Assembly (NCBI GenBank): GCA_031257945.1
Contig: JAIRNU010000006.1
Span: 1-8,321, forward strand
Length of the DNA: 8,321 nucleotides
Direction of reading: 5' to 3'
Origin: Holosporales bacterium
GTDB lineage: Bacteria > Pseudomonadota > Alphaproteobacteria > BNTO01
Shown here: in pieces, positions 1-6,683 of the stretch
How the letters are laid out: every line of letters starts with the position of its first letter
How positions within the stretch are numbered: position 1 is the first letter of the stretch
Translations under genes and position numbers: made by a program
Notes under the pieces: model-generated
The model's database searches: none
The model's input: the letters and a program-made list of their open reading frames with translations, nothing else
What the model was told of the DNA's origin: nothing

Positions 1-1
1 T

Positions 2-178
2 CGGTAATTTTGGCGTCGCTCCGATGCTCGAATCCTCACGTACGTCAAGTACGCTGCGGTTCTGCGCTTCGTGGGCTCCTGAAAATTCCTCGAAATTACT
101 CACTTTTGCAACAGGTCTACTGGAGATAGGCACCCAAGAGCATTGCGAAATCAAAAACGCGGTTACTACTCGGCATCT
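2..178 (-). other. Open minus-strand frame at left edge, possible dispersed repeat or gene remnant
   Basis: Reading the minus strand, one frame stays open from base 178 (just after a TGA at 179-181) to the left edge, about 59 codons. It has no ATG; a GTG lies at 101-103. The part after that GTG includes VSNFEEFSGAHEAQ and continues with RSVLDVREDS. From memory, this wording recurs in small 'hypothetical' frames scattered through Rickettsiales-type genomes; I cannot verify that here. A second, overlapping minus frame (182-117) gives a 21-residue peptide starting MKMPSSNRVF and ending LLGAYLQ. Overlapping open frames with no clear ribosome binding site suggest a repeat or a decayed gene rather than a functional protein. 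The plus-strand frame at 24-248 has no support. The rest of 1-305 shows nothing I can name. Confidence 0.3.
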
Positions 179-305
179 TCATATTTTTACTCACAAAATC
201 AGCGATTTATTGGTACACGTCCGCGCAACAATCGAGAGCCCAACGTAGCTATCTTGCACTACACCCCTGTTTGAGATTTTGTCCAAGGCGTGGATCACAG
301 CCTGC

Positions 306-1709
306 TCAGCCGTCGTTTCCAACTTTGTATAAAGACGGGGCGTCAGGGGGCTTCACGACAATAATGTCGTGGTTCCAGGCGCCGCTTCTATAACGCAGGT
401 AAAAACAAACACCATTTGCTATTTGGTGGATAAAGCCTAGTGTCCAGCTGATAAATGACGTAAACGCACCAAAGGTAAAGAAAATGTACACAGGAATAGC
501 CACGCAAAAGACCATTGTGGAAGTTTTCACATATGTTACGAATTTGGTATCCCCGCCGGAGCTAAGGATTCCACTGAAGCAACTACTAGAGAAAACGGAA
601 AACGTGAGGCTAAGCCACAAGATAATGAATGTAGATTTGAAATTGGCAACTATTGGCGCGGCAGTAATATTGAATACATACTGGAGGGTGATTTCCGGAA
701 AGACAAGTAATGGCAGCGCGATAATAATCCCAATTCCGCCAGATACTTTTAATACCGATTTTATAAGGGCGGGGAGTAGGTGCACTTTCTGGGCCCCAAT
801 ACAGTTGGACGCCAGTGCCATTGCGCCTTTTTGTAAGCCATCTATGATGAAAAGGAAAAATGTAAGGATGGTAACGCAGACGTTCTGGACTGTCGCTTCC
901 TCCATAGAAACAGCAGCAAGAACGTTGACAATGCTGACCCAAATGGCCATTTCGATGAAATAACTAAAGGAAAATGGGAGCCCCAGGAAGATATTTTTTT
1001 TCAGTAAATGTTTGTCAAAATTAGCGCACCTGGTGTTGTAGTACATCGCATTATATTTGCTTAAGAAGCAATACAACAGGATTATCGCTGATACGATTGT
1101 GGATATTAGCGTAGCAATGGCCGCCCCTTTTGCTCCCATAGCTGGGATAATATCCACAGCACCAAAGATAAATAGCCAATCGAACCCGACGTTCATAACG
1201 TTCGCAACCAGAACACTGTAAAGAATGATATTAGGACGGCGCGTTCCAACAAAAAATGACGCAAGAGAGGAGTGTATAATTTGGAATGGAATAATGAATA
1301 GTGTAACGGTGAAATACGGCGCTCCGTCGGCGTAAAGTGGCGGAGAGATTACCCAATGGCAATACTTGAACGCCAGCGGACACACCCACACGCAACAAAA
1401 CATAAGGAACAGCACGTTTTGGAGGATGGGCAGCGATGTTTTGTGGAACAATTTGGCGCCATTGAATTGGCCGACAAACACCTCAGCAATCGTTGCGAAG
1501 CAAAGCAGTGGGAAAAGGATGATATTCCCGGCTTGCTGGGCGAGCGCCGCGGCATTCATCGCCGTTAGAGAATAGTGAGCAAGCATTGCTCGATCGAAAA
1601 TATGCATCAGCGTGCCAGAAAGCAATGAAACGATCATAGGCAGCGACGCCGCGAGTAAATTTTCGACGGAACATGTCAGCTCCGATTGTGTTTTTTTGCC
1701 AAACAGCAC
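306..1709 (-). CDS. MATE-family multidrug/Na+ antiporter
   Basis: Inner-membrane secondary transporter of the MATE (multi-antimicrobial extrusion) family. Members export cationic drugs or metabolites in exchange for Na+ or H+; the substrate here is unknown. The 467 residues, about the usual MATE length, are almost entirely hydrophobic segments consistent with 12 helices in two halves. Family landmarks are HIFDRAMLAHYS (about 36-47) in helix 1; the run VANVMNVGFDWLFIFG (168-183) followed by MGAKGAAIAT (191-200) closing the first half; and SGGDTKFV (384-391) in the second half, matching the usual GGGDT motif. The start is GTG (1707-1709). There is no in-frame ATG between the preceding stop and this point, and only a weak GAG-type ribosome site, so the start is moderately certain. 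The gene stands alone, divergent from lolA across an 845-base gap, and ends in TGA at 306-308. Family assignment is firm. Confidence 0.9.
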   Translation of the reverse strand: MLFGKKTQSELTCSVENLLAASLPMIVSLLSGTLMHIFDRAMLAHYSLTAMNAAALAQQAGNIILFPLLCFATIAEVFVGQFNGAKLFHKTSLPILQNVLFLMFCCVWVCPLAFKYCHWVISPPLYADGAPYFTVTLFIIPFQIIHSSLASFFVGTRRPNIILYSVLVANVMNVGFDWLFIFGAVDIIPAMGAKGAAIATLISTIVSAIILLYCFLSKYNAMYYNTRCANFDKHLLKKNIFLGLPFSFSYFIEMAIWVSIVNVLAAVSMEEATVQNVCVTILTFFLFIIDGLQKGAMALASNCIGAQKVHLLPALIKSVLKVSGGIGIIIALPLLVFPEITLQYVFNITAAPIVANFKSTFIILWLSLTFSVFSSSCFSGILSSGGDTKFVTYVKTSTMVFCVAIPVYIFFTFGAFTSFISWTLGFIHQIANGVCFYLRYRSGAWNHDIIVVKPPDAPSLYKVGNDG

Positions 1710-1943
1710 GTATTTCGATTTCTCAAAGTATTTTACATAAAGTACAATAATTTGCTGGGAGACGCCAGTCCTTTGTAATGACTGTTATGTATTGATTCGC
1801 CGGGCGGAGAGATAAATGGCTTGTCCGATTTGTGTGATGAATTTTTCGCTGCACGTTCCGTAAAACCAATAGTGTGCAGGTCATATCAAATGAGAAAAAA
1901 GGATGGGCAAAAAGGGCTAGCTGTTCCAAAGGACTCCAGGCGG

Positions 1944-2013
1944 AAGTTAAGTAATCTGTAATTCGCGGCCTGTTTTCTCACCATGCAATAAAAGCCGCAC
2001 CATGCCTTAACTT
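1944..2013. repeat. Nested inverted repeats
   Basis: The outer arms are AAGTTAAG (1944-1951) and CTTAACTT (2006-2013), perfect complements of 8 bases. Inside them sit GCGGC (1965-1969) and GCCGC (1994-1998), perfect complements of 5 bases. The order is that of a two-part stem with internal loops. It could be an RNA fold, a protein-binding site or chance; the loops are long (about 24 bases innermost), which weakens the case for a stable structure. Confidence 0.3.
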
Positions 2014-2022
2014 TTATACCGC

Positions 2023-2044
2023 GGGGGGAGAGAAATCTCCCTCC
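2023..2044 (+). other. GC-rich hairpin followed by a T-run
   Basis: GGGGGGAGA (2023-2031) pairs with TCTCCCTCC (2036-2044) across a GAAA loop, giving nine pairs with one G-U. A run of six T follows at 2051-2056, six bases after the stem. The stem and tetraloop look like those of an intrinsic terminator, but the T-run is set back and no plus-strand gene lies upstream. It may end an unannotated transcript or belong to the repeat-rich block. Confidence 0.3.
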
Positions 2045-2083
2045 CTCCTATTTTTTAAAACATAGGCATTATAGGGATCTCGG

Positions 2084-2303
2084 CTACACACACAATTTGT
2101 AGAGTGTCAAAGGTGGGTTGCTCGGCGATCTACCACAAGAGCAGGCGGCAGCGCTGTACTTCTTAAGTTTCTTCTGGGTTCTGGGTGGCTCTGATGTGGT
2201 GACGCCTGTATCCCTGAGTTTTCTAAGGGTTTGAGGTGGTGCTGGCTGTACCCCCTGGATTTCTGGGGGGGTAGGTATTTGTAAAGTATTTACGAAATAT
2301 TAA
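2084..2303. repeat. Repeat-rich block with open frames but no start codons
   Basis: Two degenerate direct repeats (about 2193-2229 and 2233-2268, roughly 70% alike by eye) and a weaker third (about 2141-2178) fill this block. On the minus strand a 71-codon frame is open from 2299 to 2087 and is proline-, lysine- and arginine-rich (for example PPEIQGVQPAPPQT, then SEPPRTQKKLKK). It has no ATG or GTG near its beginning. On the plus strand a frame from 2103 is open to 2303 apart from a single TGA at 2232-2234. The two better repeats are offset by 40 bases, which is not a multiple of three, so they do not keep one reading frame. That argues for a nucleotide-level repeat or RNA rather than a protein gene. 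Confidence 0.35.
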
Positions 2304-2369
2304 CCTTTTTGTGATATCCTTTATCAAAATCGCCAAAACACTAGAAACGCAGGAGGCTGTACCATCGTT

Positions 2370-2405
2370 CCCCGCCAAACCCCAGTAACACAGAGGGGGG
2401 GCGGG
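2370..2405. other. GC-rich hairpin with poly-G arm
   Basis: CCCGCC (2371-2376) pairs with GGCGGG (2400-2405), and CCCC (2380-2383) can pair with Gs of the 2395-2401 tract. This leaves an AAA bulge and a loop of about twelve bases, for a stem of about ten pairs. No T-run follows on either strand, so it is not a standard terminator. It lies just after the unexplained AGGAGG at 2351-2356. Confidence 0.35.
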
Positions 2406-2512
2406 CGCTTCTAACTAGATGCAATAACTGCCATTATGCTTGTTTCAAGTATTTGTTTCTACCGATGAATACTGCGCATTTCAATGGATAGCTGGATGTG
2501 TAGGGTGCTGAG

Positions 2513-2547
2513 GATATGTAGAGTTGCGTTTGGCATGTTAATGGGCC
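2513..2547 (+). repeat. 35-bp inverted repeat, left copy
   Basis: This copy begins GATATGTAGAG and ends CATGTTAATGGGCC. It recurs in reverse complement at 8101-8135 with one mismatch (A at 2522). Some similarity continues beyond the core on the lolA side (about half of the next 19 bases agree). It ends seven bases before the lolA start codon, so it occupies the space where that gene's leader and ribosome site should be. The length fits a transposon terminal inverted repeat. Confidence 0.85.
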
Positions 2548-2554
2548 GTATGGT

Positions 2555-3325
2555 ATGCTGAACTGGTTTGCGCGGGTGCCTTTGACATTTATGCTATTTG
2601 AAAACATTTTGGTGATTTTTTCGCTGCTATTTATAGAGCTACCGTTAGCTGCCCCTATGGTGGCAAAATCCAGTCAAGAGCAGGCAAGTAATAGTGCGGC
2701 TCTTAAGAAGCTGGCCGAACAAATTGAATTGTACCTGAATACGGTCCGTGTAATGGTTAGTCCTTTCACCCAGATCAGTTTAAAAAACGGGCGAACTAAG
2801 AGCGAAAGCGGAACAGTATATATGCAGAAATTTGGTAAATCACAAAACAAATCCAAAGATACCGCATCTAAAATGCTGTTTAAGTTTAATGACCAGCGTA
2901 ATGGTGAAAAACACAAGGATCAAACTCCTCAGCAAATATTTGTTATCGGAGACAAAATGTTCATCAAATATAAAGATAAGCCTGTAAAAGTTGTTAGTTT
3001 GAAAGCCACACCAATAATGTATATATTTAACGGGAATCTAAAGATACGGGAGCATTTTGTAATTATGCAATGCGGTGTGGAGCAATCCAGCAATATCGTA
3101 TTTTTACAGCTAAAGCCGAAGTTCTTGAAAAGCGCTGTAGTAACGCTGTTTTTCAGAACATACAGTAACGGGAATATCGAGCGATTTCTTGGGTGGAGCG
3201 TTAGCAACGGCAGCAAAGATTCGATCAATGTAAAGCTTGACGAGTCCATGGTAGTTAATGATATAAGAGCGCTGCCCAAAGGTGTTTTTGATGTTAGCAA
3301 GTTTGCCGTAAAAAAGAACAAGTAA
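2555..3325 (+). CDS. lolA: Outer-membrane lipoprotein carrier LolA
   Basis: LolA is a periplasmic chaperone that takes lipoproteins released by LolCDE at the inner membrane and delivers them to the outer membrane. The 256-residue product has a hydrophobic N-terminus (about 9-33) resembling a signal peptide with a cleavage-like PLAA, followed by a LolA-type beta-rich domain. Landmarks are IELYLNTVRVMVSPFTQ (57-73; the family 'L..i.t..a.F.Q' strand), SESGTVYMQK (83-92; the 'G.l...rP' region), QQIFVIGDKMFIKYKD (126-141), and the C-terminal ALPKGVFDVSKF (239-250), matching the usual 'P...F.f' ending. The insert around 93-125 is lysine-rich and longer than I would expect. No Shine-Dalgarno sequence precedes the ATG, because a repeat copy sits there; M13 (ATG at 2591) is an alternative start but would lose the basic Arg7 of the signal peptide. 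The family is likely though divergent. Confidence 0.75.
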   Translation: MLNWFARVPLTFMLFENILVIFSLLFIELPLAAPMVAKSSQEQASNSAALKKLAEQIELYLNTVRVMVSPFTQISLKNGRTKSESGTVYMQKFGKSQNKSKDTASKMLFKFNDQRNGEKHKDQTPQQIFVIGDKMFIKYKDKPVKVVSLKATPIMYIFNGNLKIREHFVIMQCGVEQSSNIVFLQLKPKFLKSAVVTLFFRTYSNGNIERFLGWSVSNGSKDSINVKLDESMVVNDIRALPKGVFDVSKFAVKKNK

Positions 3326-3330
3326 AAAAG

Positions 3331-3358
3331 CAAAAGCCCCTGGCAGACTGCGGTTTTG
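3331..3358 (+). terminator. Weak hairpin between lolA and addA
   Basis: CAAAA (3331-3335) pairs with TTTTG (3354-3358), continued inward by a short C/G stem with a bulge and a mismatch, and ATTTTT follows at 3361. It could partly terminate or attenuate lolA transcription before addA. Pairing is imperfect and the stem is mainly A-T outside, so this is tentative. Confidence 0.2.
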
Positions 3359-3382
3359 TAATTTTTATGCAAGTTGTGCATT

Positions 3383-3386
3383 AGGA
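3383..3386 (+). promoter_or_regulatory. Ribosome binding site of addA
   Basis: AGGA lies six bases before the ATG at 3393 and supports that start. The ASAGSGKT loop then falls near residue 23, the expected place for AddA/UvrD-type helicases. Confidence 0.6.
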
Positions 3387-3392
3387 AATGTA

Positions 3393-6300
3393 ATGTCTAT
3401 ACTTAGTGAACAAGATAATGAACAAGAAACTCCTATTACGTGTAGTTGCTGGATCAGTGCATCTGCTGGCTCCGGTAAAACAAAAGTACTAATAGACCAA
3501 GTACTGCGGTTGCTGGTTTCAGGGGAACCACTTGACTCTATACTGTGTATAACGTACACTAACGCCGCGGCTTCGGAAATGAAAGAGCGCTTGGGAACCA
3601 GTCTTTATTGGCTTTCCAGTGTGGTCGCAAATGATGACAATGTAGTTGCGCAACTAACATCATTGCTTGACCGCCCTCCGGAGCTGCAGGAAATTAAGCG
3701 CTCCCGGGAGCTTTACCACAAGTTTATACAAGTAAATTCTGTTAGGATTGGAACTATTCATAGTTTCTGTATGGATATTTTAAATGTTTTTTCTTTTGCG
3801 CTAGGGATGTTTGACGAAATAAATATTGTTCAAGGGGAAGAATTATTAAAAACTATTCAATCTATACAAAACGAGGGCCTTGCCTGTAAGCAAGACGGCA
3901 TGTTTATGCGTAATTTTTCATGCTTATCGAAGTATTGGTCCTTCGAAAAAATCAGTGATGTGCTGTCTGAGCTTGTAGCGAAAAGGTACGAGTTCGCTAG
4001 ATTCATGCAAAAATATATCGAGCCAGTAGGGGCAGGAGCTGTGGATGCTACGGCACCACCAATCACAACAAAACACTATGGGGACTTTTTAAGAACTAAA
4101 TTGCTAGAAGACTATGCGCCAGCTGCCAAATTTGATGAACAAGTTGTGGCAAATATAGCCCAAGCAATTGTACAGGGTTGCGCATTATTAAAAAGTGATG
4201 TTGCGTTTTTCGATAATATTCAAGCAAAACAATACTGCAACGCCTTTTTTACAACAACACAAACTATACGCAAAAAACTTGTAACCAAGGGGATTCAAGC
4301 AGCATACCCCAATTTAGTTGCAATTTTGCATGAGCAAGCTGAGGCATTGTACAGAGAAAAACAAAGGGAATCGGTAGAGGCGCTTATCGCCAAAACACAG
4401 GCGGTAATTGAATTAGGCGATGTGATTATCCAGAAATACCAAGAACATAAAAAAAATATTAATTGTTATGATTTCGAGGACCTGATTATACTTGCCAATT
4501 CTTTGCTCTCTAAGGCATTGCTTGACGAGGATTTAAAAAATGAAATATTCAAGCAATTCCCTATTCGGCATATATTTTTAGATGAAGCGCAGGATACGAG
4601 CCCGCAGCAATGGCAACTCCTAATCAAACTTGTGGAGGCCTTTTTTACTCCACAAAGCTCTCTTTTTGTCGTCGGAGATGTTAAACAGTCCATTTACAGC
4701 TTCCAAGGCGCACGGCCATGGCTTTTTTGCTCGCTAGCTCCAGTCTTCCAAAAAACGATTGAAAATAGCGGGGGGACCTGGAAAAAGTTCGCTTTGACTA
4801 AATCTTATAGGACGGCGCCGGCGATCCTCGAAATTGTTGATAAGATTTTCGAAAATGATGGTGCTGGCGTGGTTTTTGATGAGGGGTATAACGGACATAC
4901 CTCTAACCGCAAAAACCCAGGCTGGGTGCGTACGATTAACGTAGATGAGATAGCGGCGGAGGTTAAGGCCGAAGTCGCCGGGGTAGAAGGAGCAGCAGCG
5001 CCTGCCGCCGAGCCGGAAATGGCTGAAGACGCAGCAAGTAATACGCTAATCGATAATCTGTCCAGCGCGACGGCCGCGGCGGTACAGGAGTTTTTGACTC
5101 AAAAAGTGTTTTTGTCTAGTGTGCAACGGACCGTCACCGCGGAGGATATCCTTATACTGACTAGGCAACGTGGCCCCCTCCAAAACGCAATTATTGAAAA
5201 GATTAATGCATTGAATATTAGCGTTGCCGGCGCTGATGTTATTAAGGCCTCGGAACACCTGATTTGGAAGGATTTGGTGGCGTTTGTGCGTTTTTTAATA
5301 TTTCCCCAAGACGATTACAATACCGCCTGCCTGCTTAAGAGCCCGTTCTTTCGTGGAATTTCTGAGGAGACTCTGTTTACGCTGTGCTTCGAGAGGAAGC
5401 AGCATCTGTATCGCAGTGAGTTAATACAGGAGTCCCGCCTAAAAGCATATGCTGATGAATTTAAAAACTGTGCTACTGCGGCTGATATTTTCGACTTCTT
5501 AGCAAGGGTTTTAGCGAGCGTGCAAACGTCCTTTTACGAAAGATTCGGCGATATTACCGACACCATTTTCGATGCATTTTTACAGGGGAATTACACTTTT
5601 TTGCAAAAAAATGGGGTAAATCCGCAAAAATTACTTCGCTTTTTGGAAAGCACCTCTTGCCGTGTAAAAAACCCAAATGTCCAAAAGGGCGTACGATTTA
5701 TGACGGTTCACGGGGCAAAGGGGCTGCAGGCCCCCGTCGTTTTTATTGTGGATCAATCGTACAACAGATTGCTGCAAAAAGAGGTTTTTGTGTGGTTTCC
5801 AGATGGCGAATGTGAAGGTAAGAGCAAGAACACGGAAGAGCACGAGAACAAGAGCAAGGGGGGGATGGTATCCGAAGAATGCCTCCTCCTCATGCCATAT
5901 GACGCTTTTGCAACGATACCAGCCCTGCAATTGCGCGAAATGCGACAACGCCAGTTAATCGAAGAAAATAGGCGCTTGCTTTATGTCGCAATGACTCGGG
6001 CGCAAGACGGCTTGTTTTCAATAGGGCAATACGGTGATGACGGGTGGCACCGGCTAATTGCGGATCACGCAAAGGATCTGTACGGAAGCTATGACAGAAG
6101 GCCCGAGGACGGTGCAGCGCAGCAATCTTACGATGGTAACGGCGGGGCGACCACAGATTCGATGCAGAAAATTGTTCGCCTGCGCGATGATTTCGTCAAC
6201 AAAGTGTTAGTCCCAATACCGCCAAAACAAGAGCGAGAAACGCGCGGAATTTTGATACATCACTTTATCGAAAAAATTGCTGCAGAGGATTTTGATGAAA

Positions 6301-6683
6301 GCAACTTTTTGGCGATGCTATTGGATAAGGCTAAAGCGCTAGGTATTGCTTCCAGCGCTGTTTACGCTATAAATTGGCACGAAATCCTGCGAATCAGGTC
6401 TAAAAGCGAATTCTTTTGGATAAAAAATGGTTGGCATGAATGTTCACTGTGTTCTAGAGGGAAGCTTTTCCGCGTGGACCATTTGTACGTTGACAATGAA
6501 AAAGTGGTGATTATTGAAGTAAAAACGTCGGAGGCGAATATAACACGCCTCGATGAAATAAAACGGGAATACATAGAGCAGCTTAGCCAATATTACCACT
6601 TGGCTGCCGACATTTTTAAAGGTAAACAAATAATGGCCTACTTTTTGTTAACACAAACCCAGAGCTTTATTAAGCTCATCTAA
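3393..6683 (+). CDS. addA: Double-strand break repair helicase-nuclease AddA
   Basis: AddA is the helicase-nuclease subunit of AddAB, which unwinds and resects double-strand ends so that RecA can load. The 1096 residues carry all superfamily 1A motifs in order: Walker A ASAGSGKT (23-30), ITYTNAAASEM (53-63), GTIHSFC (120-126), YDFEDLI (359-365), Walker B FLDEAQDTSPQQW (395-407), VVGDVKQSIYSFQGARP (426-442), LTKSYRT (468-474), TVHGAKGLQAPVVF (771-784) and RRLLYVAMTRAQDG (860-873). A C-terminal PD-(D/E)XK nuclease follows: GILIHHFIE (952-960), then VDH (Asp1029), IIEVKTS (Glu1042, Lys1044) and QLSQYYHLA (1063-1071). The nuclease centre therefore looks complete, with Glu instead of the commoner Asp before x-Lys. 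Two low-complexity stretches (about 520-550, Ala/Glu-rich; 806-823, Lys/Glu/Asn-rich) interrupt the helicase. It follows lolA by 67 bases. The usual partner addB is not adjacent. Its stop overlaps that of mtaB. Confidence 0.95.
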   Translation: MSILSEQDNEQETPITCSCWISASAGSGKTKVLIDQVLRLLVSGEPLDSILCITYTNAAASEMKERLGTSLYWLSSVVANDDNVVAQLTSLLDRPPELQEIKRSRELYHKFIQVNSVRIGTIHSFCMDILNVFSFALGMFDEINIVQGEELLKTIQSIQNEGLACKQDGMFMRNFSCLSKYWSFEKISDVLSELVAKRYEFARFMQKYIEPVGAGAVDATAPPITTKHYGDFLRTKLLEDYAPAAKFDEQVVANIAQAIVQGCALLKSDVAFFDNIQAKQYCNAFFTTTQTIRKKLVTKGIQAAYPNLVAILHEQAEALYREKQRESVEALIAKTQAVIELGDVIIQKYQEHKKNINCYDFEDLIILANSLLSKALLDEDLKNEIFKQFPIRHIFLDEAQDTSPQQWQLLIKLVEAFFTPQSSLFVVGDVKQSIYSFQGARPWLFCSLAPVFQKTIENSGGTWKKFALTKSYRTAPAILEIVDKIFENDGAGVVFDEGYNGHTSNRKNPGWVRTINVDEIAAEVKAEVAGVEGAAAPAAEPEMAEDAASNTLIDNLSSATAAAVQEFLTQKVFLSSVQRTVTAEDILILTRQRGPLQNAIIEKINALNISVAGADVIKASEHLIWKDLVAFVRFLIFPQDDYNTACLLKSPFFRGISEETLFTLCFERKQHLYRSELIQESRLKAYADEFKNCATAADIFDFLARVLASVQTSFYERFGDITDTIFDAFLQGNYTFLQKNGVNPQKLLRFLESTSCRVKNPNVQKGVRFMTVHGAKGLQAPVVFIVDQSYNRLLQKEVFVWFPDGECEGKSKNTEEHENKSKGGMVSEECLLLMPYDAFATIPALQLREMRQRQLIEENRRLLYVAMTRAQDGLFSIGQYGDDGWHRLIADHAKDLYGSYDRRPEDGAAQQSYDGNGGATTDSMQKIVRLRDDFVNKVLVPIPPKQERETRGILIHHFIEKIAAEDFDESNFLAMLLDKAKALGIASSAVYAINWHEILRIRSKSEFFWIKNGWHECSLCSRGKLFRVDHLYVDNEKVVIIEVKTSEANITRLDEIKREYIEQLSQYYHLAADIFKGKQIMAYFLLTQTQSFIKLI
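5816..5865 (+). repeat. Purine-rich imperfect tandem repeat inside addA
   Basis: Two 16-base units beginning AAGAGCA, then a partial third (GAGCAAGG), encode the Lys/Glu/Asn-rich linker of AddA residues about 809-823 between helicase motifs V and VI. The frame is kept. It looks like local slippage or a small in-frame insertion. Confidence 0.5.
6662..6677. other. Perfect hairpin at the convergent addA/mtaB junction
   Basis: GAGCTT (6662-6667) and AAGCTC (6672-6677) are perfect complements around a TATT loop. They lie within the last codons of addA and just past the mtaB stop. No strong T-run follows on either strand, so any bidirectional terminator would be weak. It is the only stem I see between the two converging genes. 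Confidence 0.35.

Larger units (their letters stand above)
1710..2554. other. Large intergenic region without a startable gene
   Basis: This 845-base gap separates the divergent MATE and lolA genes. No frame has a credible start and protein-like composition. A minus-strand frame at 1723-1929 would begin with TTG and has no ribosome site. The region is visibly different from its surroundings: three poly-G runs (2023-2028, 2265-2271, 2395-2401), nested inverted repeats, GC-rich hairpins and degenerate direct repeats, each listed separately. A perfect AGGAGG stands at 2351-2356 but is followed by ATC rather than a start codon, and the frame after it closes within about 17 codons. I could not find a convincing sigma-70 promoter for either flanking gene. 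It could be a graveyard of mobile or dispersed repeats, or hold an unrecognised RNA. Confidence 0.6.

Noticed and set aside
484..963. Plus-strand 159-codon frame inside the MATE gene
   Set aside because: It is antisense to a clearly conserved transporter and has no recognisable domain.
1723..1929. Minus-strand 68-codon frame upstream of the MATE gene
   Set aside because: It would start with TTG, has no Shine-Dalgarno sequence and has an unremarkable composition.
2141..2268. CRISPR array
   Set aside because: The repeats are degenerate, differ in spacing and lack unique spacers between identical units.
2351..2412. Small gene after the AGGAGG at 2351
   Set aside because: The next codon at proper spacing is ATC, and the frame closes after about 17 codons.
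2440..2554. Sigma-70 promoter for lolA
   Set aside because: Several TTGTTT-like and AATACT-like hexamers exist, but none have acceptable spacing together.
2929..3381. Minus-strand 150-codon frame opposite lolA
   Set aside because: The plus-strand frame has a signal peptide and LolA-type features; the antisense frame resembles no family and has no ribosome site.
5631..5948. Minus-strand 105-codon frame inside addA
   Set aside because: It is antisense to conserved helicase motifs V and VI and shows no independent support.
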